DNA of 34,781 bases from an uncultured Bacteroidales bacterium (GTDB lineage Bacteria > Bacteroidota > Bacteroidia > Bacteroidales > F082), in assembly GCA_946405575.1 (NCBI GenBank), contig CAMJHP010000030.1:1-34781 (forward strand), read 5' to 3'. Positions within the stretch are counted from its first letter, which is position 1; every line of letters starts with the position of its first letter. Of this stretch, positions 1 to 9,500 are shown one piece after another. A program made the translations under genes and the position numbers. The notes under the pieces were generated by a model. That model was not told the origin of the DNA and did not search any database. It saw only the letters and a list, made by a program, of their open reading frames with translations.

Positions 1-2
1 GT

Positions 3-3000
3 AACTTCAATTCGAAGTGCTTTAGCATTAGCCCAGAAGGCAGAATCTTCCTTTTTGAAGGCTATCCCTATAGGGCTTTCTATTCCGACGACAACGGCGA
101 CATATGGCAACCGACCTCTGGGGCCGCACCGTTGGTTGCCGGTGAAGAGGCTCAACAAATATGTGCTGTAAATAATGAAACGCTGGTGGGCGTGACGAGC
201 AATTATGTCTTTTGGACCACTGACGGCGGTGCCTCTTGGGACACGATTCGACCTGCTTTTATCGAGGATGACCAATACATCGGAGATCTTTTGGCTAACG
301 GCAATGGCGATGTGTATTTTTGCCTTAACCACGACAGCGGCGGCGATAGCGGTCAAAACATCGGAGTCTATCATGCCATCCTTTCCGATATGGACCATTG
401 GGATCTTGTCGCCTTTGAGGGTGTTTCCATCAACGATATGGAATTCGACCCCGAGGGCAATGTGGTTTGCAATGCTTTGGTTAGCGATAATTTCGACGGC
501 TTCGAGCATGTGCCAGGTTTCTACGCCTTTGGATCCTATAATACCTTCGGCATTGCCGACAACGGCATCGTGTACAAAAGCATCGAGACCGAGAACAACA
601 CCGCGGTGCTGGCCTACTCGATGGACCATGGCGAGACCTTTACCGAAATTGGCGAAGAACTTGAACTGTACCCTCCCGTTCCGGGTAGTTCGGATGGTTT
701 CCTTTGCAAAGGATATGACAACTTCCTGTATTTTAAATGCCGTGGACTATATTCGAAGAGCAGGTGTGATGCTGACAACATTCCTACATTCAATCCTTGG
801 ATTGGGGTTAAATTCCAGGACGAGGAAACTGGGTTGTATTTCATCGTTACAGGTAATAACACGGTGAAAATGACCTATTTTGATACCGATTTCAATTTTT
901 ACAGTGGAGAAGTGACAATCCCTTCATCCGTGGCATATCAAGGCGGAACCTATACAGTAAACGAAATAGGCGATATGGCATTCGTGAATTGTCCCAATCT
1001 GACTTCGGTAACCATACCCAATACCATCAATTCCATTGGAGTCGGTGCGTTTAGCAATACTGGACTGGTCTCAATCACCATTCCCAATTCTGTGGAAAGT
1101 ATTGGAGAAGGGTTGTTTGTGCATTGCCCTGATATGGTCTCGGCAACGCTTTCAGATGCAATTACTGGCATTCCTGACCAAACCTTCCGAATTTGCTCGT
1201 CTCTTGCTTCTGTCACTCTTCCGAGTCATTTGACAAGCATCGGAAAACGCGCTTTTGAAGGTTGTGGGGCTTTGGTTTCGATAACATTACCTGATGGTCT
1301 TCAAACCATTGAAGGCAGTGCATTTTATAATTCCGGATTAACCTCCATTGACATCCCCAATTCCGTGACGACGGTTGGGGAATCCGCCTTTGGACTGTGC
1401 AACAGTCTTGTTGAAGCGCACCTTTCTGAGTCGATGACCATCATTGAGGACCATCTGTTTTATAATTGTGGCAACTTGAGGTCCGTATCAATCCCTTCCC
1501 AACTGGTCAAGATAGGGAATAGCGCCTTTTACCAATGCACTAATTTGGAAGAAGTGCCGATTCCGGCTACAGTTACAACTATTGGAGGTACGGCTTTTCA
1601 AAGTTGTTATAATTTGAATTCTGTTTCCATTCCTGCTACATTGACTTATTTAGGCGATGCCGCTTTTTCCGAATGCATTTCTTTAACTTCGGCAACATTG
1701 CCCGAGGGACTTGATACCATCCCGCAATATTTGTTTTCTTCTTGTCATAATCTCGCTTCCATAACTATTCCAGAGTCGGTTGTCGCAATCGAGGAGTCTG
1801 CTTTCTATGGGTGTGATAGTCTTCAAACTGTTTATATCCCTCAAAATGTTGAGATTATTGGCGATGGTGCTTTTTCCTATTGTCATGGTTTGGAAACTAT
1901 CGAATTGGATCCTAATAACGCTCGTTTCAAGATAGTGGACGGAGTGCTGTTCAATCCTTCCAAAACCATCTTGATGCTGTATCCTGCTGGAAGAAGAGAG
2001 AGTTTCTATGCCATTCCAAGTTCTGTAGATACAATTGCGAATCAATCATTTGCAGGAGCAAACTATCTGATGGAGGTCGTGATTCCCAATTCCGTGACAT
2101 TGATAGGCGTATCGGCATTTAATCGCTGTAATGGTTTGCACTCGGTTACTATACCAACGGGAAACATAGGTTGGAATGCATTTTATGGTTGCGAAAGTTT
2201 GGAAACCGTGTATGTTGGTCATGCTGTTGATAGGATAAACTATCGTGCTTTTATGGCGTGTGACAATCTTAGATTGGTCATCTTGGGTAACCCCAACGCC
2301 TTCATCGATGGAGAGGCCTTCCAGCAAGCCTATCCTACAGGTGAGATGGCACTGGCATGTTTAGGGAATACTCCTAGTAGTAATGTTGGCGCGAATGCTT
2401 TCCCATACAACACGCAAGCAGTAATGACCGTTCCATGTGGAATGACAGAGGCGTATAGCAATATTTGGGGATATCAAGTATGGTTTGGCAATGTTGAAGA
2501 TGACTGCAACCATTATAATATCAATGTCGTAGGCAACGAAAACGGCAACCAGGTCATACCTTCTGTTTCTTCGGTTATGATGGGCGACGAGGTCACTTGC
2601 ACAGTCACGCTTGAACCCAGTTATATGCTCAAATCGATTGTGGCCTATAAGACCGACGGCGAGACCCTCAAGGTGCCCGTGGTGGACAACCGTTTTGTCA
2701 TGCCTAATTTCGATGTGACCATTGTGGCTGATTTTGAATACCTGCCTGTCGGTGAGGGCAATCCCGAATGGTACTACGAAATTCAGAGCGAAAACGGCAG
2801 CATCACTTATCAGCATCTTGAATATGCCGCCGACACGACCATCAACCATAAGGATGTGACGATTATCATTCGCACCAATACCCTTTACGACAAGGGCGAG
2901 CATAGCGAAGTGACTCGTGAATATGTCTATGAAGAGGATAATGTAGTGTATTGGTGGAACCAAGAACTGGAAGAATTCACCGTGCTCTATGATCTTGGTG

Positions 3001-3569
3001 CCCAAGAAGGCGACAGTTGGGTCATCAAGGTCGGCACGGAAACCATCACTATGTATGTCGACGCGGTGGAGTTGTACGAATACAATGGGAAATTGTTCAG
3101 GATGATGCAGGTGAGCGATGATGAAGACCTCTTCAGCGGCATTATCGTGTGCGGCATAGGTCATCTTACCAGTTTCTTCCCCGAAAGGCTGATGACCCGC
3201 AGCAAAGGCTACCGTGTGGAAGGCATGCGCTGCTATTGGCGCGAGGATGAGCTGGTGTTCAAATATGGCAGTGAGGACTGCGATGCCATGTATGAAAAAT
3301 ATCACCATGGCATTGAGGAGAATGGCTCTTCGACAGGTTCAGAAACATTGTCTGTTTATCCAAACCCCACCCATGGAGTTCTCGTTGTAGAGACGCAAAA
3401 TTTTGCGTCTCTACCGACCCAAACCTACCGCATCACCAACCTCATGGGTCAAACCGTCCTCACGGGCAACCTCACTGATGAAACCCAACAGATCGATGTG
3501 TCTGGTTTGCCGCAGGGCATGTATTTCATCAGTGTGGGTGATGTTACGCGGAAATTTGTGGTACGGTAA
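3..3569 (+). CDS. Secreted T9SS-targeted protein with Asp-box and BspA-type leucine-rich repeats (5' end outside window)
   Basis: The frame is open from base 3, so the N-terminus lies upstream; 1188 codons are visible. Near the start are two Asp-box (BNR-like) motifs, FYSDDNGDIW and FWTTDGGASW, typical of sortilin-like beta-propellers. Visible residues about 300-776 are tandem BspA/LRR_5 leucine-rich repeats of about 23 residues (pattern TSVTIPN..xSIGxxAFxxC), including the characteristic DGVLFN interruption. Residues about 836-914 resemble an InlB-B-type repeat ending VMPNFDVTIVADF. The last 75 residues (LSVYPNPTHG onward, ending KFVVR) are a T9SS type A sorting domain, so the protein is predicted to be exported through the outer membrane and surface-attached or released. 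BspA-like proteins are often adhesins, but the ligand here is unknown. A perfect palindrome is inserted in frame in the sorting domain (see the repeat at 3387-3414). Confidence 0.85.
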   Translation, partial: NFNSKCFSISPEGRIFLFEGYPYRAFYSDDNGDIWQPTSGAAPLVAGEEAQQICAVNNETLVGVTSNYVFWTTDGGASWDTIRPAFIEDDQYIGDLLANGNGDVYFCLNHDSGGDSGQNIGVYHAILSDMDHWDLVAFEGVSINDMEFDPEGNVVCNALVSDNFDGFEHVPGFYAFGSYNTFGIADNGIVYKSIETENNTAVLAYSMDHGETFTEIGEELELYPPVPGSSDGFLCKGYDNFLYFKCRGLYSKSRCDADNIPTFNPWIGVKFQDEETGLYFIVTGNNTVKMTYFDTDFNFYSGEVTIPSSVAYQGGTYTVNEIGDMAFVNCPNLTSVTIPNTINSIGVGAFSNTGLVSITIPNSVESIGEGLFVHCPDMVSATLSDAITGIPDQTFRICSSLASVTLPSHLTSIGKRAFEGCGALVSITLPDGLQTIEGSAFYNSGLTSIDIPNSVTTVGESAFGLCNSLVEAHLSESMTIIEDHLFYNCGNLRSVSIPSQLVKIGNSAFYQCTNLEEVPIPATVTTIGGTAFQSCYNLNSVSIPATLTYLGDAAFSECISLTSATLPEGLDTIPQYLFSSCHNLASITIPESVVAIEESAFYGCDSLQTVYIPQNVEIIGDGAFSYCHGLETIELDPNNARFKIVDGVLFNPSKTILMLYPAGRRESFYAIPSSVDTIANQSFAGANYLMEVVIPNSVTLIGVSAFNRCNGLHSVTIPTGNIGWNAFYGCESLETVYVGHAVDRINYRAFMACDNLRLVILGNPNAFIDGEAFQQAYPTGEMALACLGNTPSSNVGANAFPYNTQAVMTVPCGMTEAYSNIWGYQVWFGNVEDDCNHYNINVVGNENGNQVIPSVSSVMMGDEVTCTVTLEPSYMLKSIVAYKTDGETLKVPVVDNRFVMPNFDVTIVADFEYLPVGEGNPEWYYEIQSENGSITYQHLEYAADTTINHKDVTIIIRTNTLYDKGEHSEVTREYVYEEDNVVYWWNQELEEFTVLYDLGAQEGDSWVIKVGTETITMYVDAVELYEYNGKLFRMMQVSDDEDLFSGIIVCGIGHLTSFFPERLMTRSKGYRVEGMRCYWREDELVFKYGSEDCDAMYEKYHHGIEENGSSTGSETLSVYPNPTHGVLVVETQNFASLPTQTYRITNLMGQTVLTGNLTDETQQIDVSGLPQGMYFISVGDVTRKFVVR
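3387..3414. repeat. 28-bp perfect palindrome inserted in frame in a coding sequence
   Basis: The left arm gtagagacgcaaaa is followed directly by its exact reverse complement. It codes in frame for VETQNFASL between the YPNP motif and the YRITNLMGQ segment of the T9SS sorting domain, where relatives normally continue directly. Related copies lie at 15445-15472, 20131-20152 and 25916-25940. Confidence 0.85.
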
Positions 3570-3608
3570 TTGTGGCTTTTTTAATTGTCATGCAAAAATC
3601 ATAACATT

Positions 3609-4202
3609 ATGAAAAGAATAGCATTGATTGTGAGTCTGTTATGCTGCGTATTGTCGGCATCGGCTCAAAACACAAAGGGATGGTCGTTGATTCCCTACGC
3701 AAAAGTGGCTGGCTCCATCGATTTCCTGTATGGGCCTTATGAGAGCAAGTTTCACGGCGACTTGGGCGTGGATGCCAAATATGATTTCAACGAGCATTGG
3801 TCTTTGTTGGGCGGCATTGACTACCAATATAGGAGAACCAATTCAGACAAACCCGAGAATTGGGAAGACGGCGTGCCTGGCACTGGTTTCAACAATTATT
3901 TCCGTCTGCCTGTCCGCATCGAATTCAGTTACAAATGGTTTTATGTGAATGCCGGTCCCTATGTCGAACGTGCTGTCAATCCTTGGCTTGATGCGCGGAC
4001 ATACGAGCATTTCGGCTTCGGTGGCATGTCGGAAATCGGAGGTCGAATCAAATTGACGGAAAACAGTCGATTACGATTGGGACTGCAATTTATGATGGGC
4101 CATGATAGGATTGCCTATAAGGTGGGCCATGCAGAAGAGCATTGGACATGCCTGTCATTCATCGGATTACCTTTCTCGGTGGGTTATGAAATACATTTAT
4201 AA
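3609..4202 (+). CDS. Small outer-membrane beta-barrel candidate, secreted
   Basis: A 197-residue protein with a clear signal peptide (MKRIALIVSLLCCVLSASAQ, cleavage after ASA). An upstream in-frame ATG at 3585 would add eight polar residues before the signal peptide, so 3609 is preferred. The mature part has alternating aromatic/polar strands (HWSLLGGIDYQYRR, RIEFSYKWFYVNAGPYVER, SRLRLGLQFMMGHD) and ends in a strand with aromatic residues (GLPFSVGYEIHL). This is the usual look of a small outer-membrane barrel of the PorT/OmpW-like type in Bacteroidetes, though no specific family was recognised. It lies 39 nt after the LRR protein and 12 nt before a lipoprotein gene on the same strand, so co-transcription is likely. 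The barrel assignment is inferred from pattern, not from homology. Confidence 0.7.
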   Translation: MKRIALIVSLLCCVLSASAQNTKGWSLIPYAKVAGSIDFLYGPYESKFHGDLGVDAKYDFNEHWSLLGGIDYQYRRTNSDKPENWEDGVPGTGFNNYFRLPVRIEFSYKWFYVNAGPYVERAVNPWLDARTYEHFGFGGMSEIGGRIKLTENSRLRLGLQFMMGHDRIAYKVGHAEEHWTCLSFIGLPFSVGYEIHL

Positions 4203-4214
4203 AACCTTAAAGCC

Positions 4215-4742
4215 ATGAAAAACACATTGAAAATTATGCTGTTGCTGCTTGCTTTGGCAACTTTGGGTTCCTGTGTGAAAGAACCCGTTAAACGACGCAA
4301 CATTGCTCCTAAACAGAACGAGATTATCTATAATACTACCAACTATAAGATGAGCGTCAGCCCCATTGAGTCGTGTCAAGACGAATTCGATATCGTGACA
4401 GAGTCGGAAATGGATTTCTTCGGCCCTCTGATGCGTTTCCATTTTTATGGTATTCCTAGTGTTTTGTTAGGCCATACCATCGACTTAACTAAGAAGTCGG
4501 ACATTCCGCTTTCCTTCGATTTTGGCAACCGCTTGGAATGGCATTCCTCACCTGACGAGATATCGGGAGCTATTGCCGAAACCAATATGGATCCTCAAAC
4601 ATCCTATCCCGACGAATCGCCTTTTGAGAGCGGTTGGATGGAGTTTGTGAAAAAAGAGGACGGCATCACCTTTATTCTTCGTGGAGTGTTGAAAAACGGG
4701 GATACCATCCGGATGGAATTGTTTGTGCCATTGGAGCCTTGA
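4215..4742 (+). CDS. Hypothetical lipoprotein
   Basis: A 175-residue protein beginning with a type II signal peptide: a short basic start, a Leu-rich core and a lipobox ending LGSC, with Cys20 as the lipidation site. The mature part has no recognised domain. It is acidic, mostly beta-predicted by eye, and ends FILRGVLKNGDTIRMELFVP. The first eight residues (MKNTLKIM) are identical to those of the next gene at 4774, and the surrounding nucleotides are also close, so the two lipoprotein genes may share a duplicated leader. The gene lies 12 nt after the barrel candidate. Envelope location is well supported; function is unknown. Confidence 0.75.
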   Translation: MKNTLKIMLLLLALATLGSCVKEPVKRRNIAPKQNEIIYNTTNYKMSVSPIESCQDEFDIVTESEMDFFGPLMRFHFYGIPSVLLGHTIDLTKKSDIPLSFDFGNRLEWHSSPDEISGAIAETNMDPQTSYPDESPFESGWMEFVKKEDGITFILRGVLKNGDTIRMELFVPLEP

Positions 4743-4773
4743 TTCTATTTTTAACCAATAATAACCTGACAAA

Positions 4774-5217
4774 ATGAAAAACACACTGAAAATTATGGTC
4801 TTGCTGCTGGTGGCAGCAACCATGGCAGCGATGACATCCTGCAACAAACAACCCCAAGTCTATGGGAAATGGAAAATCACCGAGGTGTCGATGACCATAG
4901 GTGGCGAGTCTTTCGATGACTTTGATGAGTTTCTTACCGAGGCAGTGGTCGGTCACACCATCGAATTCAGGAAGGATGGAACGGCAATCGCGGACGACAA
5001 TGAAGAGGACGGTGGCTATTATACTTTGAAGGGAGACAAAATGATCATAAAAGACGGCATTCGTCACAAGGTCAACGATACAGTGATGTTATATGATATG
5101 ACCGGCACCATCACAACTTTGACCGAAACAAATATGACCATCGACTTCCTCAATCCCGCCGAACTTAACGACATAGGACAAGATGTCCATTCCATCATGG
5201 AATTCGTGAGGGAATGA
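4774..5217 (+). CDS. Lipocalin-like domain lipoprotein
   Basis: A 147-residue lipoprotein with lipobox MTSC (Cys23). The mature part starts VYGKWKITEVSM and continues with short beta strands, including HTIEFRKDGTAI, GGYYTLKGDKMIIKDG and TLTETNMTIDF. This order (GKW motif, a strand with F.KDGT, then a Y.l.gd.l.i strand) is that of the small lipocalin-like lipoproteins common in Bacteroidales. Ligand and role are unknown. It is the last gene of the + strand group and ends 23 nt before a strong hairpin terminator. The leader peptide matches that of the preceding lipoprotein, suggesting tandem duplication or leader reuse. Confidence 0.75.
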   Translation: MKNTLKIMVLLLVAATMAAMTSCNKQPQVYGKWKITEVSMTIGGESFDDFDEFLTEAVVGHTIEFRKDGTAIADDNEEDGGYYTLKGDKMIIKDGIRHKVNDTVMLYDMTGTITTLTETNMTIDFLNPAELNDIGQDVHSIMEFVRE

Positions 5218-5240
5218 TTTATGACAATAATACAGTCTAA

Positions 5241-5270
5241 AACGCCCGAGAAGGATTCTTGGGCGTTTTT
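5241..5270. terminator. Bidirectional intrinsic terminator
   Basis: A 12-bp stem (aacgcccgagaa paired with ttcttgggcgtt, one G-T pair) with a 3-nt loop is followed by further T residues on the + strand and preceded by A residues on the other side. It lies between convergent genes (lipoprotein ending 5217, ATPase ending 5283) and would stop transcription both ways. Confidence 0.85.
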
Positions 5271-5282
5271 GATTGGAGAGAT

Positions 5283-6404
5283 TCACAGCACTTTCTTCAA
5301 CCAAAATCGGAGAACAGGGTCGCCAATGATGATTCCGTCCTTTGTGATTTCTATCAACTCCTTGTCGATGAGCGATTTCTTAAGACGGGCGATGTTGGAG
5401 GGTACACCCAAATCGTAGTTTTCACGAATTTCTTTTTCGCCGAAACCGCTATGGTTTCCGGCCAACACCGCCCGCAGGAAATTGAGTTGGTAGGTGGTCA
5501 AAGATTGTACTTGCTCGATGAAAATGCCCGAGTTTTGGTCAACCAAGTCTTCAACAGCTTGATTTAGGATGCTTTCCGTGACTTCTGTTTCCGTAAGCAG
5601 GAAAACGTTGTAAGCCAGTTGTTGAACATACGAAGATTGGTACTCGACGCTTTCGCACAAGGTCTTGATAAATGTCTCGGAAATGTGTTTCTGCTCTCGT
5701 TCAAATCGGTCGGAAATATAGGCAGTCCAAGCATCCAAAGGGATGGATTTGAGGTATTGTACTTCGCCAAATTTGTAGAACGGGTAGCTTTTCTTCTGAA
5801 AGAGGTTGGTCATCATGTGCATCTTGCTGCCGTATAGGCAATACGAGACATTCTTTTGGTGCTGCCAAATGGTGCGCATCCGCTTTTGCACGTTCAGCGA
5901 ATCGGGGAACTCGCCTACTTGCTGGAACTCGTCAATGCATACCACGATGTGACAGCCTTTGCGTTTGGCAATGATCTCCGGAAAATCTAGCAATTCCTCA
6001 GGTGTGTGCGTTTTGGGCGTGATACCCAACGAAACGGAGTATTCTGAATTGGGGTCAGGCGACAGGGAAATCTTGGGCGTCAGTTTCTCGATGAAACCTT
6101 TGGCCAAATCTTTCCATTCTTCGATGCGAGATTCGGTCTGCTTCAAGATGGCCGCTGAAAAAGTATTGTAGAAATCATATTCGTTGCGACAAGAAAAAAC
6201 ATCAGTCTTGACGACGATAAGGTCTTTCGATGCGACTAATCCAGCCACCTTGTTCACCAATGAGGTTTTGCCCCATCTGCGAGGTGACAACAAGATGGTG
6301 TTCACGCCATACTTGAAGTTGGTCGAAAGGCGTTTGATTTCTTCTTCTCTGCCGATGAAATAGCTGTCTTCAACGGGTATTCCGAAAATGAAAGGTTTGT
6401 CCAT
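5283..6404 (-). CDS. AAA family ATPase (archaeal-type ATPase_2-like)
   Basis: A 373-residue P-loop ATPase of the group common in Bacteroidetes and Archaea (ATPase_2-like, STAND-related). After the start FIFGIPVEDSYFIGREEEI comes a Walker A of the form SPRRWGKTS (residues 40-48), then Walker B IVVCIDE (153-159) and a sensor-like strand ending LYGSKMH. The C-terminal 75 residues look like a winged helix (FGEKEIRENYDLGVPSNIARLKKSLIDKELI). Family members occur in many copies per genome, and their role is poorly known. No partner gene is adjacent: the upstream gene is separated by its own terminator, and the ATPase ends against a convergent operon. A -7 box lies 18 nt upstream of the ATG, and three tandem palindromes overlap the promoter, suggesting autoregulation or control by a dimeric repressor. 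Confidence 0.85.
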   Translation of the reverse strand: MDKPFIFGIPVEDSYFIGREEEIKRLSTNFKYGVNTILLSPRRWGKTSLVNKVAGLVASKDLIVVKTDVFSCRNEYDFYNTFSAAILKQTESRIEEWKDLAKGFIEKLTPKISLSPDPNSEYSVSLGITPKTHTPEELLDFPEIIAKRKGCHIVVCIDEFQQVGEFPDSLNVQKRMRTIWQHQKNVSYCLYGSKMHMMTNLFQKKSYPFYKFGEVQYLKSIPLDAWTAYISDRFEREQKHISETFIKTLCESVEYQSSYVQQLAYNVFLLTETEVTESILNQAVEDLVDQNSGIFIEQVQSLTTYQLNFLRAVLAGNHSGFGEKEIRENYDLGVPSNIARLKKSLIDKELIEITKDGIIIGDPVLRFWLKKVL

Positions 6405-6421
6405 GACTTCTAATTTTGCGG

Positions 6422-6429
6422 CAAAGATA
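6422..6429 (-). promoter_or_regulatory. Promoter -7 box for the AAA ATPase
   Basis: Reads TATCTTTG on the minus strand, matching the Bacteroidetes TAnnTTTG consensus, 18 nt upstream of the ATG. A TTG lies 20 nt further upstream, inside the first of the three palindromes, in the position of the -33 element. Confidence 0.6.
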
Positions 6430-6445
6430 CGTATTGTTTTTTTAA

Positions 6446-6491
6446 TTCACAATATTGTGTTTCACAAATTTGTGTTTCACAACACTGTGAA
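6446..6491. repeat. Three tandem 12-bp palindromes with 15-bp period
   Basis: Units start at 6448, 6463 and 6478. The first two, cacaatattgtg and cacaaatttgtg, are perfect palindromes; the third, cacaacactgtg, has conserved arms. They are joined by ttt and bounded by ttcac and gtgaa. The first unit overlaps the putative -33 element of the ATPase promoter, so the array may be an operator. A microsatellite-like repeat capable of copy-number change is an alternative. Confidence 0.75.
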
Positions 6492-6510
6492 TCATGTAAA
6501 CTATAATAAA

Positions 6511-6540
6511 TTAAGGCTGCCGCAACCGCGACAGCCTTAA
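6511..6540 (-). terminator. Intrinsic terminator of the flavoprotein gene
   Basis: A 13-bp stem (ttaaggctgccgc against gcgacagccttaa, one mismatch-type pair) with loop aacc, followed on the minus strand by a T-rich run. It lies 28 nt after the stop of the oxidoreductase and separates it from the ATPase. Confidence 0.75.
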
Positions 6541-6568
6541 TTCTCAATTGTAAATTCTCAATTGTCAA
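6541..6568. repeat. Short AT-rich tandem repeat
   Basis: Two 14-nt units starting ttctcaattgt occur in tandem (6541 and 6555), between the terminator hairpin and the stop codon of the oxidoreductase. Similar aattgt-rich repeats are frequent in intergenic DNA of Bacteroidales; no function is assigned. Confidence 0.45.
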
Positions 6569-9500
6569 TTATTTGAAAGCATTCTCGCTCAGTCCGTGGC
6601 CAGAGAGGGCCAAATCCTTCATGTAGCCAGGCACCTCCTTGCCGAGGTACTTGTCCACATACAGTTTGGCGAGGTATTGGCCGAGCATGAAGCCGTGGCC
6701 ACGCAAGCCGGTGAGGATACCGACCTCCGGGTCGACGATGTAACGCGGCTCGGTGTAACGACCAGCCCAGCAAGCCAAGAAGCTCACTTCGCCCAAGTTG
6801 GGGATCCACTCGGCGAAGACCTCGGAGACGATCTCCAAGAACTCCTTGCTGTTGTACTTGATGTTCTGGCGTGCCTCGTAAGCGTCGGTGTCGGGGCTGG
6901 CGCAGCCGATGATCTGGCCAGTGTGGGCCCACTGCTGTCCGTAGACGGCGCTGAAGCCCTTGTAGTGACGGCGGTCGATGATCATGTCGAGCGGGCCACC
7001 ATTGGGTCCCATCATAGGCAGACGGCGCGTGATGAAGGCCTGGTGCTTCACAGGATAGAGACCTGTGTCGAGGCCCAGCATGTCGTTGAACTTCTCGGCA
7101 CCCCAACCCATCGCGTTGACGAAGTGGTCGCAGGTGTACTCGATGAACTCACCCTCATGGGTGCGCACCAAGGTGACATAGTGTCCACCGACCTTCTGCA
7201 CATGGAGCAGCTCGCAGTCCTCGAAGTAGCGACCGCCTTGCTGCACGCCGATCCAACGGATGTAGTCGATGACGCGACCAGGTGTGGCCTGCCAGCAGTC
7301 GCGGGTGATGAGGGCATGGCTGTAAGTGTCCTTGCTGTCGTCCCACAGCGGCGAAATCTCCTTTTTGAAGTCCTTGCGCTCAATCATGTATGCATCACTC
7401 CAAGCACGTGAGGCATCGAGGGAGTTGTAGGTGGCTTCATCGTGTACCAAGTTGACGTAATGCGTCGGGTGGTAGTTGATGTTGTGCTCGGCCTGCATCT
7501 TCTTGAAGATCTCGTGGTTGTGCACGGCGATGTCGGCGATGTCGGGGTTGGAGAAGGCCGGACGGCCGCCACCGATGCAACGCCACGAAGCGCCACGGCT
7601 GTAGTTGATCATCACGGGTTTCTTGCCGGCTTCCGAGAAATAGCGGAACAAGGCGCTACCCGCGATGCCGCCACCCGCGATGAACACCTCGACCTGTTCT
7701 TTCTTCACGCCGTTCATTTCGGGGAAGATGAAGGTCTCTTTGGTGTGCGGGTTGTAGAGGTCGCCAAGGCTGACTTGGTTCGACAGCGGGGCACGCGGTG
7801 TGGCGTCGCCGACCAGTTCGATGCCGTAGGAACGCAGGATCTGACGGGCGCGTGGGATACAACGCTTGCCGCGGCAGGGACCCATACCCATGCGAGTGAT
7901 GTGCTTCAGCTCATCCACGGAGATGGTCTTGCGGTTGCCGATGACGCGCAATACGCGGTCGAGTTTGATGTCCTCGCAGTGGCAGACGTAGGTCTCGCTC
8001 TCGCCTTCGGCCAGTTTCTTGGGTGAAATCGGGGTGGTGAGTTCCTTGTTGGCGTTGTAACGGTCTTTCAGGATGAAGCCCTTGACATCGGTCAACTCGA
8101 ACACTCTGCTGGCTTCGCCAGAGGGGCGTGAGGAACGGGCTTTCACGCGAGCCACATTGGTCTTATTCGACTTCTTGAGGATCTTCTCGATGACGCCTTC
8201 GCCAATCTTTTGGCCGTCGTTGTCGACGAGATAGACCTCTGCGCCTTCTTGTGCTTCATATTCGATGGGCAGGAAGCAAGTCGATTTCTGCACATCGTAG
8301 CCGAAGATGGCCAGACCCGGGCAACTGGAGACACACAGCATACAGCCGATGCACTTGTTGTAGTCGATGGTCGGCGTGCTGCTGGTGGAAGGCTTGGTGA
8401 TGGCGCCTTGCGGGCAGCTGAACGAGCAGGGGTTGCAGGCGAAGCCGTAGAGGCAGTCGGCCTGCACGAAAGCCTTCTGCATCATGCGCTCGGGCGTGGG
8501 CAGGTTGGGCTTCTCGAGGAGACGCACAGGATGCTGTTGCGAGTCGATATATTGTCTCGAAATCTCAAGATAATCGTCGTAGTTGAAGCGCACGCCGATG
8601 GCTTGGGCCACCTCGTAGGCGACTTGTTTGCCACGCAGCACGGCGCTGGTGCCTTCGCCGATGCGGATGGCATCGCCGGCACCGTAAGTGTTGAGGCCGA
8701 AGACCTCGCGGCCTTTCACCAACAGTTGGTTGTCGGGGATGAGGCCGGTGCAGATGTTGATGATGTCGATGTCGTCGATGACTTGCTCAGTGCCAGGGAT
8801 GGCCTTGAAGTTCTCGCACTTGGCGATGACGGCGCCCGTGATGCCGGTGTAGTCGGCATTGGGGATGGCGCGCACCAGGACGTAGCTGGTCATGATCGGG
8901 ATGCCAAGACGGCGCACACGGTTGGCCTGCACGGGGAAGCCGCCCTCGCGGGGCATGGCCTCGATGATGGCCTTGATGGTGGCACCAGCCTGCATGCCTT
9001 GGTAGGAGGTCAGGTAACCGATGTTGCCTGCACCCACGGTGAGGACTTTCTTACCCAACAAGGTGTGCTCTTGGTTCATCATCTTCTGGAACACGGCAGC
9101 GGTGTAAACGCCTGGCACGTCGTCGTTCTCGAAGGTCGGCATGAAAGGCACGGCACCCGTGGCGACCACGAGGTGTTGTGCGTCGATGTAGCCAATCTCG
9201 CCAGTGACGATGTTCTTGATGGCCACGCGACCGCCTTCAAGCAAGTCCCAAACGGTGTTGTTCAGCAGGATGCCTTCGTGGTTGTCGCCAGCCAGGGTCT
9301 TGGCGATGTCGAAGCCACGCATGCCGCCGAATTTCTTCTCCTTTTCGAAGAAGAAGAACTGGTGGGTCTGCATATTGAACTGACCGCCGATGTTGGCGTT
9401 GTTGTCGACGACGATGTTACTGATGCCAAAGGCGTTGAGTTGCTCACGGCAGGCGAGACCAGCAGGACCGGCACCGATGATGGCGACCTGGGTCTTGTAG

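Noticed and set aside
2361..3308. A 315-codon minus-strand ORF opposite the LRR protein
   Set aside because: The + strand frame has clear repeat and sorting-domain homology; the antisense frame is His/Ile-rich without motifs.
6446..6491. Short repeats considered as a CRISPR remnant
   Set aside because: The units are 12-bp palindromes joined by 3 nt, with no spacers and no cas genes.
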